From Mesotoga sp. UBA6090 (lineage in GTDB: Bacteria > Thermotogota > Thermotogae > Petrotogales > Kosmotogaceae): DNA of 64,000 bases. The notes under the pieces are model-generated. The model searched no databases. It was given only the letters and a program-made list of their open reading frames with translations, and was not told where the DNA came from. The stretch is from NCBI RefSeq assembly GCF_002435945.1, contig NZ_DIXC01000052.1, forward strand, positions 43,413-107,412, read 5' to 3'. Position 1 is the stretch's first letter; each line of letters begins with the position of its first letter. Shown piece after piece: positions 33,290 through 41,956 of this stretch. A program made the translations under genes and the position numbers.

Positions 33290-34286
33290 CGAAGGGCTAG
33301 ACCTGATCGAGTTCAACGAAACTCTGCAGGGAAAGAAAGTTCTTCTGAAAGTGAATCTTCTATCGGCAAGGTTACCGGATAGTTGTGTCACCACTAATCC
33401 AGCCTTTGTTCGGGCTGTGGCAGAGGTCTTTCTCAGGAAGGGAGCGATAGTCAGCATCGGAGATTCTCCCGCGAGCGTTCGCACTGAGGTTGCAGCTTAT
33501 GCCGCAGGAATTACCGAAGTCTGTGAAGATCTCGGGGTTCCGCTCGTAGATTTTGATGATCCCGTTCCTGTAGTCCTGGAGCAGGGTACGTACAGGAGCT
33601 TTGAAATTGCCAGACCGGTTCTTGAAACAGATCTTCTCGTGAATCTTCCGAAGCTCAAGACACATTCACTCACTCAGGTCACATTTGGAGTCAAGAATCT
33701 TTTTGGCTGTGTTCCCGGGGTTAAGAAGCAGGGTTGGCATTTCAGAGTGAGAAACATGAAGGAGTTCTCGGCTATGCTTCTTGATCTGGCCGGTTATCTG
33801 AGGCCGTCCCTGACGATAATCGACGGCGTAGAAGGAATGGATGGCAACGGTCCGTCGAACGGCCGGATCATAAGGCCAGGAATAATTGGCATTTCAAGAG
33901 ATGTTTTCGCACTTGACGATGCTGTCGCAGAACTCTTTGGAGTAATACATTCAAAGGTTCCGATTCTTCGTTTGGCAAGAGAAAGAGGACTAGTAGGCGA
34001 TTACGAGGTAGTTGGAGATGAAGTCGAGCCGAAAAATCTCTCTCTCCCCGAGACGAATCTAATCGGGGTTTACGGTGCAGCCCTACTGAGGAGATTAGTA
34101 ACAAAGTTTCCGAAAATAGATAGGAAGAAGTGTGTGAGCTGCCGTGTATGCGAGAGGGCCTGTCCGGCTGGAGCAATCGACATAAGCAGGTTCAATATCG
34201 ATTATGGCAAGTGCATAACTTGCTACGTGTGTCATGAACTTTGCCCGGAAGATGCTATCGTCTTTAGAAGACGTATTCATAGATAG
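33213..34286 (+). CDS. DUF362 protein with C-terminal 2x[4Fe-4S] ferredoxin domain
   Basis: A 357-residue protein. DUF362 occupies about residues 5-290: KVLLKVNLLSARLPDSCVTTNP, SIGDSPA, LVNLPKLKTHSLTQVTFGVKN and IIDGVEGMDGNGPSNG. Two cluster motifs follow near 303-345 (CVSCRVCERACP and CITCYVCHELCP), so it probably carries two [4Fe-4S] clusters and takes part in cytoplasmic electron transfer; its partner is unknown. ATG 33213 follows GAGGATTATTT; another ATG six codons on is possible. It lies ten bases before glpK. Confidence 0.85.
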   Translation: MGNENLMKRVAVLSSPEYARCREKISEGLDLIEFNETLQGKKVLLKVNLLSARLPDSCVTTNPAFVRAVAEVFLRKGAIVSIGDSPASVRTEVAAYAAGITEVCEDLGVPLVDFDDPVPVVLEQGTYRSFEIARPVLETDLLVNLPKLKTHSLTQVTFGVKNLFGCVPGVKKQGWHFRVRNMKEFSAMLLDLAGYLRPSLTIIDGVEGMDGNGPSNGRIIRPGIIGISRDVFALDDAVAELFGVIHSKVPILRLARERGLVGDYEVVGDEVEPKNLSLPETNLIGVYGAALLRRLVTKFPKIDRKKCVSCRVCERACPAGAIDISRFNIDYGKCITCYVCHELCPEDAIVFRRRIHR

Positions 34287-34296
34287 GAGGGGTTAG

Positions 34297-35757
34297 ATGA
34301 GCTATATTCTCGCTATTGATCAGGGAACGAGCAGCAGCAAAGCCGTTCTTTTTGATGAAGAATTGTATCAAGTTGCCGTTGCTCAGGAGGAGTTTGCGCA
34401 GATCTATCCCAAACCCGGGTGGGTTGAGCACGATCCTAGAGACATCATCTTAAGTACAATGGGTGCAATTGAGAAAGTCGTCTCGGACGCCAGGATCTCA
34501 TTCAGGGAAATTGCGGCAATCGGCATCACAAATCAAAGAGAAACCGTCGTTGCCTGGGATGCGGTGACTGATCAGCCGCTTTACAACGCAATAGTATGGC
34601 AGGACAGAAGAACTGCCGACAGATGCAGAGAGATCGAAGAATCTCATGGAGAATTGATAAGGCGAAAGACCGGCCTCAAGCCGGATCCCTATTTCTCCGC
34701 GACGAAGATGGAATGGTTGCTGGAGAATGTACCGGTAGTTCGAGAGGCGGCTAGAAAAGGGAGATTGAGATTCGGAACGATTGACTCCTGGTTAATCTGG
34801 AATCTGACGAGAGAGAACCTCCATGTGTGTGATTTCTCGAACGCTTCGAGAACGATGTTGTTCAACATCGAGAAGCTTGAATGGGATCGCGATCTCCTCA
34901 ATCTCTTTGGAGTGGAGAAAGAGTTTCTCCCCGAAGTTGTGGAATCGTGTAAGCTTCTCGGTCCTTCGATCTACGGCCCTAAGATTGGAGGAATAGCCGG
35001 AGATCAACAGGCTTCGCTGTTCGGTCAGACGGCCTTTCAGACCGGTGACGCGAAATGCACATATGGGACGGGCTCATTTGTTTTGATGAACATTGGAAGC
35101 GAACCAAAGATTTCCGATCATGGCTTGCTTACAACAATAGGCTGGAAGTCAACGGAAGAGACCGTCTACGCCGTGGAAGGTTCGATATTCGCCACCGGAG
35201 CTTTGATTGGCTGGTTGAAAGATGGACTGGGAATCATAAACAGCCCTTCCGATACGGAATCGCTTGCCAGAGAAGTCAATGACAATGGAGGAGTCTTTTT
35301 CTCCGGCGCCCTGACAGGGCTGGGAGCTCCATACTGGAACTCCTCAGCGAGAGGTATGATGATCGGTTTGACAAGGGGAACGAGTAAAGCACATATTGTA
35401 AGAGCCGTTCTCGAATACATCGCTTTCAGAACAAGAGAGATTCTTGAACTGATGGAAGAAGAAACGGGAATCAGGCTCAACAAGCTACTTGTTGACGGAG
35501 GAGTTACGCGAAATAACTTCCTGATGGAGATGCAGGCAAATATCCTGAATATTCCGGTTGACAGATCTCTGATAAAGGAAACGACGGCGCTTGGTGCTGC
35601 AATGCTTGCAGGAATATGCGCTGACCTCTGGGATCAGGAGAGCTTGAAGAACAAGCGAATAAGCGAAGTTGTCTTTGAACCGTCGGGAGATAGAATGGAG
35701 GAAGAGTTCAAGAGGTGGAAAGAGGCGTTGAAGAGATCTATGAACTGGGCAAACTAG
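34297..35757 (+). CDS. glpK: Glycerol kinase
   Basis: A 486-residue FGGY kinase, ATP + glycerol to glycerol-3-phosphate. The N-terminal ILAIDQGTSSSKAVLFDE, GITNQRETVVAWD, the RRTADRC region, AGDQQASLFGQ and CTYGTGSFVLMN are the GlpK signatures rather than those of xylulokinase. The start at ATG follows GGAGGGGTTAG. No glpF or glpD is next to it. It overlaps tsaE by 43 bases. Confidence 0.94.
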   Translation: MSYILAIDQGTSSSKAVLFDEELYQVAVAQEEFAQIYPKPGWVEHDPRDIILSTMGAIEKVVSDARISFREIAAIGITNQRETVVAWDAVTDQPLYNAIVWQDRRTADRCREIEESHGELIRRKTGLKPDPYFSATKMEWLLENVPVVREAARKGRLRFGTIDSWLIWNLTRENLHVCDFSNASRTMLFNIEKLEWDRDLLNLFGVEKEFLPEVVESCKLLGPSIYGPKIGGIAGDQQASLFGQTAFQTGDAKCTYGTGSFVLMNIGSEPKISDHGLLTTIGWKSTEETVYAVEGSIFATGALIGWLKDGLGIINSPSDTESLAREVNDNGGVFFSGALTGLGAPYWNSSARGMMIGLTRGTSKAHIVRAVLEYIAFRTREILELMEEETGIRLNKLLVDGGVTRNNFLMEMQANILNIPVDRSLIKETTALGAAMLAGICADLWDQESLKNKRISEVVFEPSGDRMEEEFKRWKEALKRSMNWAN

Positions 35758-36269
35758 AGCTGAAGGATCTCGAGGCTCTTGCACAAGAGCTTGGAGAGGC
35801 GCTTGAAGGAGGAGAGACGGTCCTTCTATTCGGTGATCTGGGCAGTGGGAAAACCACGTTTGTAAAGGCGCTGGCCAGTGGGTTGGGCATCGATCAGGAT
35901 TATGTGAGAAGTCCGACTTTCAACATTGTCAACTTCTATCCCGGCCGATCCTCGACTGGCAGAAGCGACGATGTCGAAACGGCTAGAGTGCATCCCGCTC
36001 TTATACACGTTGATCTATACAGGATCACCGGTGAAGAAGAGGTTTTGGATCTAGCTCTCTACGATCTCATGAATTGCAGTGCGGTTCTAGCGGTAGAATG
36101 GCCGGAGCTTTACCTTAAGTATGTCTGCGAGCCTTATCTCATAGTTGAACTGGAGCATTTCGACGAGATGAAACGAACAGTGAAATTGAAGCCATTCGGC
36201 TGCAGAATGAAGAGCATTCTGGACCGTCTGGCTACTAGATTATACCAGGATAAGAATGAAGGAAGGTGA
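35715..36269 (+). CDS. tsaE: tRNA threonylcarbamoyladenosine biosynthesis ATPase TsaE
   Basis: A 184-residue P-loop protein of the t6A pathway, which with TsaB and TsaD transfers threonylcarbamoyl to A37 of ANN-decoding tRNAs. The Walker A is LLFGDLGSGKTTFVKALASGL, followed by the conserved SPTFNIVNFYPG and HVDLYRI, and VEWPE at the end of the core. The segment after NFYPG (RSSTGRSDDVETARVHPAL) looks like an insertion compared with short TsaE proteins. The GTG start lies within the glpK end; no better start exists in frame before the core fold. Confidence 0.88.
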   Translation: MERGVEEIYELGKLELKDLEALAQELGEALEGGETVLLFGDLGSGKTTFVKALASGLGIDQDYVRSPTFNIVNFYPGRSSTGRSDDVETARVHPALIHVDLYRITGEEEVLDLALYDLMNCSAVLAVEWPELYLKYVCEPYLIVELEHFDEMKRTVKLKPFGCRMKSILDRLATRLYQDKNEGR

Positions 36270-36273
36270 ATAG

Positions 36274-38649
36274 ATGGCTCAGAAGTTTGAGTTGCTGGAA
36301 AAAGCTGCTGTAGGAAGCGAACGGAAGATAGAGATACCCGATAAACTGCCGGTTATACCGACGAGAACAAACATGTTAGTATATCCTTCTGCAGTGATGC
36401 CGTTGTATGTTGGACGCGAGAAGTCGCTGGCGGCGCTGGAGGAGTCAATTGGCAAATTCAATCAGATGGTATTTCTCGTTTCTCAGAGGGACATTACTAA
36501 AGAGGATCCCGGGATCGAGGATCTATTCGAGATAGGGACGATAGCGAGAATAGTGCAGCTGATGAAGATGCCCGATGGGAACTACAAGATTCTTGTTGAA
36601 GGGTTGACAAGAGCCAGGCTCGCTTCAGTGGAGGAAGGAGAAAGCACGTTTATTGTCGTTGCAGAAAAGTTAAAGTCCAAGGGCAGAAAGAGCAAGATGC
36701 TTCAGGCGCTGGTTAGAAGGGTGAAGGAACTTACGCTGAGGTATGTATCGATGAGCAGACGTTTCCCCGACGAAGCGATAATGGCGCTGGAAGACACTTC
36801 CGATGCAGATAAGTTTGCAGATTTCATTTCTTCAATGGTGCCCTTTTCTTTAGAAGAGAAGCAACGTCTTCTCGAGGAAATAGAAACGAAGGATCGTCTC
36901 AATACCCTTATGGAGCTACTTACAAGAGAGATAGAGATTCTCTCTCTAGAGGAAGAACTCGACAAGAGGGTTAAAGAGAAGATTGAGCAGGGGCAGAAGG
37001 AGTACTACCTGAGAGAAAAGATGAGAGCGATCCAGGAGGAGCTCGAGGGCGAAGAAGATGAGGAAATCAAAGAGCTTAAAGAGATGGCGGAGTCCCGCGA
37101 GCTTCCGCAGGAGGTAAAGGAAAAGGCAGAGCAGGAGATCTCTAGACTGGAGAAGATGTCTCCATATTCTCCGGAAGCGACGGTCGTGAGGACTTATCTC
37201 GATTGGCTGTTGAACCTCCCCTGGCAGGAAGAGACGGATGATGAGATAGTAATTAAGGACGTCAGGAAGACTCTCGATAACAATCACTATGGACTGGACG
37301 ATGTGAAGGAGAGGATCCTTGAATTCCTGGCGGCCAGGAGGTTTTCGAAGAACCTTCGCGCTCCGATTCTCTGCCTCGTCGGGCCTCCGGGTGTTGGGAA
37401 GACTTCACTTGGTCGGTCTGTTTCCGAAGCTATGGGAAGGAAGTTCGGCAGAATCTCTTTAGGAGGCATGAGAGACGAGGCCGAAATAAGGGGCCACAGA
37501 CGTACTTATGTCGGAGCGCTTCCGGGCAGAATAATGCAGATGATCAGAAAGCTGAAGACCAGGAATCCGGTAATCGTGCTGGACGAAGTCGACAAGATGG
37601 GGATTAGTTTTCAAGGAGATCCTGGTTCTGCTCTTCTCGAGGTTCTTGATCCCGAGCAGAACAACAGTTTTACCGACCATTTTCTGGAAGTGCCTTTTGA
37701 CCTCTCCAGAGTCCTGTTCATTACTACGGCAAACGTTCTCTATTCGATTCCAGCCGCTTTGAAGGACAGGATGGAGATTATCGAGATTCCAGGTTATACG
37801 GAGTCTGAAAAGTATCACATAGCCAAGGATCATATACTGCCGAAGCTTCTTGATGAATACAACATGAAGGATAGCAAGCTGAAAATAACACCGGCCGCCA
37901 TCAGGGACGTAATTAGAGACTACACAAGAGAAGCAGGAGTTAGGGAACTCGATAGAAATCTGGCGAAGATCATCAGAAAGGCCACTCTGAAAATAGCCGA
38001 GGGCGGCGATTCAATCTCGGTCGGTGTCAATGAACTGGGAGAGTTTCTTGGAGCACCTCTATTCAAAGAGAGTGATTTCAGGAAGCATCCAGAGGTCGGT
38101 GTGGCGACTGGACTGGCCTGGACATCGGTTGGGGGAGAAATCATGTACATCGAAGTCCTACCCGTTTCCGGGAAAGGAAAGACTATCATAACAGGTCAGC
38201 TGGGAGATGTTATGAAGGAATCGGCACAGATCGCGGCGTCGCTCGCCAGAAAGCTTTGTGGAGATGAGAAGTTTACCGAGGTCTTCGAGAAGAAGGACTT
38301 CCATATCCACGTTCCCGAAGGAGCCGTTCCCAAGGATGGACCCAGCGCCGGGATTACTCTCACGACGGCGATTGTCTCGGCCGTCACCGGAAGAAAAGTG
38401 AGAAACGACATTGCAATGACTGGAGAGATAACTCTAAGAGGGAAGGTACTGCCCATTGGCGGTTTGAAAGAAAAGCTAATGGCAGCTTACCGTGCCAGAA
38501 TGAAGAAGGTTTTGATTCCTCTTGCAAACAAGAGAGATCTCGATAAAGTTTCCGAAGAGATAAAGTCGAAACTGGAATTCGTCTTTGTCGAGGATATAAA
38601 CGAAGTACTTGAGGAGGCTCTGATTCCCGGTGACGGTAAAGAGTGCTGA
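36274..38649 (+). CDS. lon: ATP-dependent protease Lon
   Basis: A 791-residue LonA protease. The N-terminal substrate domain begins KLPVIPTRTNMLVYPSAVMPL. A coiled region precedes the AAA+ module with Walker A GPPGVGKTSLGRS, Walker B VIVLDEVDKMG and the RRTYVGALPGRIM segment. The protease domain has catalytic S691 in PKDGPSAGIT and K734 in IGGLKEKLMAAYRA. The size and dyad are normal. It starts at ATG behind GGAAGGTGAATAG, five bases after tsaE, and its end overlaps engB. Confidence 0.96.
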   Translation: MAQKFELLEKAAVGSERKIEIPDKLPVIPTRTNMLVYPSAVMPLYVGREKSLAALEESIGKFNQMVFLVSQRDITKEDPGIEDLFEIGTIARIVQLMKMPDGNYKILVEGLTRARLASVEEGESTFIVVAEKLKSKGRKSKMLQALVRRVKELTLRYVSMSRRFPDEAIMALEDTSDADKFADFISSMVPFSLEEKQRLLEEIETKDRLNTLMELLTREIEILSLEEELDKRVKEKIEQGQKEYYLREKMRAIQEELEGEEDEEIKELKEMAESRELPQEVKEKAEQEISRLEKMSPYSPEATVVRTYLDWLLNLPWQEETDDEIVIKDVRKTLDNNHYGLDDVKERILEFLAARRFSKNLRAPILCLVGPPGVGKTSLGRSVSEAMGRKFGRISLGGMRDEAEIRGHRRTYVGALPGRIMQMIRKLKTRNPVIVLDEVDKMGISFQGDPGSALLEVLDPEQNNSFTDHFLEVPFDLSRVLFITTANVLYSIPAALKDRMEIIEIPGYTESEKYHIAKDHILPKLLDEYNMKDSKLKITPAAIRDVIRDYTREAGVRELDRNLAKIIRKATLKIAEGGDSISVGVNELGEFLGAPLFKESDFRKHPEVGVATGLAWTSVGGEIMYIEVLPVSGKGKTIITGQLGDVMKESAQIAASLARKLCGDEKFTEVFEKKDFHIHVPEGAVPKDGPSAGITLTTAIVSAVTGRKVRNDIAMTGEITLRGKVLPIGGLKEKLMAAYRARMKKVLIPLANKRDLDKVSEEIKSKLEFVFVEDINEVLEEALIPGDGKEC

Positions 38650-39202
38650 ACTAATAAAGACTGTCTTCGCGAAAGGCGAATATCCACCGCCTATGAAAAG
38701 GGAAATCGCATTCGCGGGGAGGTCGAATGTCGGGAAGTCTTCTCTGCTGAATTCGCTGTTTGGAAGGAGGCTTGCAAAGACAAGCTCAACTCCGGGCAAG
38801 ACAAGATCCATCAATTTCTATGGGGTTAACGGAGAAATCTACTTCGTTGACCTGCCCGGCTATGGGTACGCGAAAGCCGCCATGTCAGAAAGAGAAAAGT
38901 GGCAGAGGCTGATAACAGACTATTTCGAATCGAGGGAAGGGATCTCTCTGGTGGTTCTGCTTGTTGACATAAGACATCCGCTGCAGCCGGCCGACAAACA
39001 GATGCTTGACTGGGTTACGTACTACGCCATTCCATATGTTCTGGTTCTGACAAAGGCAGACAAGCTTTCAAAAAGCCGTCAACAGCAATCAAAGAAATCA
39101 ATAAGCGAAGAAGTCGCTGCATGGGGGAGACCACCCGTTTTTTCCGTATCCGCAGAGAATCGTCAAGGTATAGAGGAGCTGCTCAAGACTCTTTTGCAAT
39201 GA
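38630..39202 (+). CDS. engB: Ribosome biogenesis GTPase YsxC/EngB
   Basis: A 190-residue GTPase of the EngB group, needed for late 50S assembly in other bacteria. G1 is AFAGRSNVGKSSLLN, G3 VDLPGYGYAK, G4 LTKADKLS, and the switch region KTSSTPGKTRSINFY is typical. The GTG at 38630 overlaps the lon end by 20 bases; the next-best start is less well placed. The lon-engB pair is conserved in many bacteria. A terminator-like stem follows. Confidence 0.93.
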   Translation: MTVKSAELIKTVFAKGEYPPPMKREIAFAGRSNVGKSSLLNSLFGRRLAKTSSTPGKTRSINFYGVNGEIYFVDLPGYGYAKAAMSEREKWQRLITDYFESREGISLVVLLVDIRHPLQPADKQMLDWVTYYAIPYVLVLTKADKLSKSRQQQSKKSISEEVAAWGRPPVFSVSAENRQGIEELLKTLLQ

Positions 39203-39221
39203 AAGTATTCTGCTGTTGTTT

Positions 39222-39265
39222 GAAGGACCAATGCTATTCATGGTATTGGTCCTTCTTCAGTTTTT
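39222..39265 (+). terminator. Intrinsic terminator after lon-engB
   Basis: GAAGGACCAATGC (39222-39234) pairs with GTATTGGTCCTTC (39243-39255), 13 positions with one G-U and an 8-base loop, then TTCAG and TTTTT. It closes the glpK-tsaE-lon-engB operon. Confidence 0.82.
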
Positions 39266-39589
39266 CGGGCCGTGCAGGGCGTTTTATTGATGAGGGCAGC
39301 CAGACTCCAGTTCGAGGGGATCTTTTGTATAGGAAATCCAGACACTCACGGAAAGGTCGATTCTCCGTCCCAGACGCGGAAATCGAAAATTCCGAATTAC
39401 TCCCATGCCCCTGCAATCCGAGGCAGCTGCAGCGCCCTTTGCACCTTACTTAATCGATATTTGCACTTCAACTCTTACAGAAGTTAAGCCGAACTTCCGT
39501 GAAGGATATTGCTGATCGATCAGCCAATGTCAGAGGGCTAATTCAGAAGCTCATACCTGTCGATGGCCCTGTCAGAGTGTATCGAAGTC
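39266..39589. other. Gene-free gap of about 320 bases
   Basis: Between the engB terminator and the GH1 gene I see no supported gene or RNA. Short open frames on the plus strand lack ribosome binding sites and recognisable sequence. Some stretches (for example AACTCTTACAGAAGTTAAG near 39470) form small inverted repeats. It could be decayed coding sequence. Confidence 0.5.
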
Positions 39590-40831
39590 CTAAGTGAGGC
39601 TCTTGCTTATAAATTCTCTAAACTTCCCGGCGCTTTCTCGCGGTTTCAATTCCAGTGTCTCCTGAACGGTCTCGTAAAGGCCGAATTTCATTGAGTAGCC
39701 TTCCTTCCATTCGAAATTATCCATCAAGGACCAGTACATGTACCCGAAAACACGCGCTCCCTTCTCCATTGCATTTCTTACCCCTGTAAGTGCTTTTTCT
39801 ATGTACTCCCACCTCCTGGTGTCTGAAGCGTCGGCGATTCCGTTTTCCGTTATTATTATCGGCAACTGATAACGCTTATACGCTTTCAGGATAACGTCTT
39901 TAATCCCCTGCGGGAAGAACTCGTATCCCATCTCCGTTTTTTCGAATTCATCTCCCACAGCGATTTCAGGAAGGGGTTTCGAATACTTGACAAAAATCCG
40001 AGTATAGTAGTTGATTCCGATAAAATCAAGCTTCGATGAAATTTCCGGAGCTGCCTCTCCCTTTCCTAAGGGCTTGACCAGTTTTCCCTTAAGCAGGCTA
40101 TCCAGGTAACTGTAGTTGTAGACCCTGTCCAGGTAGTTCGAAACTAATCTATCTTCGGGATGAAGCTTTCTCAGGGGGAAGAAAGGCATCATGTTTATTG
40201 CCACGCCGACCATTGACGTAGGATAAAATTCCTTTATCACATCATAAGCCTCGCTATGAGCGAACAGCAGGTTGGAAAGAACCTTCATCGCCCTACCCAT
40301 GTCTTTGATTTCGGGAGGCCATTCTCCCATGAGGTAAGACATAACCGCATAAACGTTCGGTTCGTTCACGCTCACCCAGTAGTGAATAAACTGCCCCATA
40401 TATTGGACTATCTTTGAGACGAAACGCCTGAAATATCGAAGGTTCTCCCGGTTCTCCCAGCCTCCCATATCCGAAAACCATTGAGGAAGCACAAAGTGAT
40501 TGAGAGTCAAGATCGGCTGTATTCCATTTTCTATGAGAGCTTTGCAGAAGTCCTTGTACCTTTCGAGGGCGCTCTCTTCGAATCTGTTGGCCTTCGGCTC
40601 AATTCTTGCCCATTCAACTGAGAATCTGTATGCCTTTACGCCGAGAGACTTAACGGCCTCAATGTCTCGATCTAGATTCTCCCAGCTGCCACAGGCGATA
40701 TCGGAAGTATCGCCGTTCTTGACCTTCCCCTGGTGTTCCCAGGTGTACCAGTCGGAGAAGACATTGTTACCTTCTATCTGATGACCGGCCGTTGCAACAC
40801 CCCAAATAAAACCGTCTGGAAATGAAAGCAT
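39590..40831 (-). CDS. Glycoside hydrolase family 1 beta-glycosidase
   Basis: A 413-residue TIM-barrel enzyme cleaving beta-glucosides or beta-galactosides. FIWGVATAGHQIEG opens it, the acid/base E157 is in WVSVNEPNVYA, and the nucleophile E329 is in PIIITENGIAD. YGYMYWSLMDNFEW-like residues (GYMYWSLMDNFEWKEGYSMKFGLY in two parts) form the family end signature. At 413 residues it is at the short end of the family (about 440-480) but both catalytic glutamates are present. No signal peptide, so it acts in the cytoplasm. It is divergent from the PfkB kinase gene. Confidence 0.92.
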   Translation of the reverse strand: MLSFPDGFIWGVATAGHQIEGNNVFSDWYTWEHQGKVKNGDTSDIACGSWENLDRDIEAVKSLGVKAYRFSVEWARIEPKANRFEESALERYKDFCKALIENGIQPILTLNHFVLPQWFSDMGGWENRENLRYFRRFVSKIVQYMGQFIHYWVSVNEPNVYAVMSYLMGEWPPEIKDMGRAMKVLSNLLFAHSEAYDVIKEFYPTSMVGVAINMMPFFPLRKLHPEDRLVSNYLDRVYNYSYLDSLLKGKLVKPLGKGEAAPEISSKLDFIGINYYTRIFVKYSKPLPEIAVGDEFEKTEMGYEFFPQGIKDVILKAYKRYQLPIIITENGIADASDTRRWEYIEKALTGVRNAMEKGARVFGYMYWSLMDNFEWKEGYSMKFGLYETVQETLELKPRESAGKFREFISKSLT

Positions 40832-40928
40832 ATTCGAACCCTCCCGAGTTTGTTTTTTGTCCGCTCTTCACAATTATAATCTTGAAGGGAAGCAAAGCCA
40901 AAATGAGCGAAAGGATGAGGTAAAAGAG

Positions 40929-41774
40929 ATGAACATTTCTGTGGTAGGCAATGTGAATATTGATCTCAGCGCCTTCATAAGAGAAAGCGTCAACAGTGAA
41001 GAGAATAGAATCAGAGAGATGATGTTTTCGATCGGCGGAAGTGCGGCAAACACGGCGATTATGCTTAACAGACTGAGAAAGAACGTCTACTTGCAGGGGG
41101 CGGTTGGGACAGATCAATTTGGAGAGATGGCAATTGAAGCTCTGAAGAGAGAAGGGGTGAACACGGAGCATCTTTCCAGGCTGGAAGGAAAGACGGGCTT
41201 CTGCTTTTCTGCCGTGTCTGCCGATGGGCAGAGGCATCTCTTCACATACAGAGGTGTGAACGAAGCAGACTATTCGATTAATAAATCATCCGACTTTTAC
41301 CACTTTGGAGGAATAAGGCCCGATCAGATTGAAAGACTATTCAAGAATCTTCGAAGTCCAAGATTCTCTTACAACCCCGGAGGAATCGTGACTTTCGAGC
41401 GAGGCCCCCAAGTAGCCGAAATCGCTGCGCGGAGCGAAATCCTCTTTGTGAATGAGAGCGAATGGCGCCATCTCGAGAGGTTAATGACTGTAAAACCATT
41501 GATTGTTGTAACGCTGGGTGCAGAAGGAGCCAGAATTGAAAACGGGCCAACCGTCGATGCTTTTGAAGTGAAGGTAGTCGATACGACGGGAGCGGGAGAC
41601 GCCTTCAACGCAGGCTTCTTGCACGGGTATCTCGCTGATAGAAAAGTCTGCAACTGCCTGCAAATCGGAAATCTGCTTGCAGCTCTCGTTGTATCGAGAC
41701 CGGGAGCGAGTCCGACCTTTTCATACAATGATTTACAAAGTCTAGCCAATATATACAATGTACAAGTGCCATGA
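40929..41774 (+). CDS. PfkB/ribokinase-family carbohydrate kinase
   Basis: A 281-residue kinase. VVGNVNIDLSAF starts the fold, then SIGGSAANTAIMLNRL, LQGAVGTDQFGEMA, and the signature DTTGAGDAFNAGFLHGYL with the catalytic aspartate. The substrate may be a sugar or nucleoside. ATG 40929 is preceded by GATGAGG; a start at 40857 would add an unsupported lysine-rich stretch. Facing the GH1 gene across a 97-base gap suggests carbohydrate use. The last 15 codons are AT-rich and mark the start of an odd patch. Confidence 0.85.
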   Translation: MNISVVGNVNIDLSAFIRESVNSEENRIREMMFSIGGSAANTAIMLNRLRKNVYLQGAVGTDQFGEMAIEALKREGVNTEHLSRLEGKTGFCFSAVSADGQRHLFTYRGVNEADYSINKSSDFYHFGGIRPDQIERLFKNLRSPRFSYNPGGIVTFERGPQVAEIAARSEILFVNESEWRHLERLMTVKPLIVVTLGAEGARIENGPTVDAFEVKVVDTTGAGDAFNAGFLHGYLADRKVCNCLQIGNLLAALVVSRPGASPTFSYNDLQSLANIYNVQVP

Positions 41775-41945
41775 ATATCAGGACACATCCTATAATAGTA
41801 TATAGCAATACAGTGTATATACAATCTATTATGTCAGTTACAAACAACTATACTATTCGTAAACCAGTATGCGATGCTATACAAAGTACACGTAGTACAC
41901 TAGATTACTTGTGAAAGAGTCTGCTTATGTGATAGTATATTTGCA
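41720..41945. other. AT-rich patch with repeated TATACAA words (patch 1)
   Basis: Composition drops from about 50 % GC to about one third GC within a few codons of the PfkB gene end, and recovers at the next start codon. Four similar words (CATACAATG at 41722, TATACAATG at 41752, TATACAATC at 41818, TATACAAAG at 41878) and the direct repeat AGTACAC-GT-AGTACAC (near 41885-41900) are present. No gene is seen after 41774. A promoter could lie here. Confidence 0.6.
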
Positions 41946-41956
41946 GAGGTGATTTC

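Noticed and set aside
39121..39487. Short open frames in the gap after engB
   Set aside because: No ribosome binding site, no similarity that I recognise, and one starts inside engB beyond its terminator stem.
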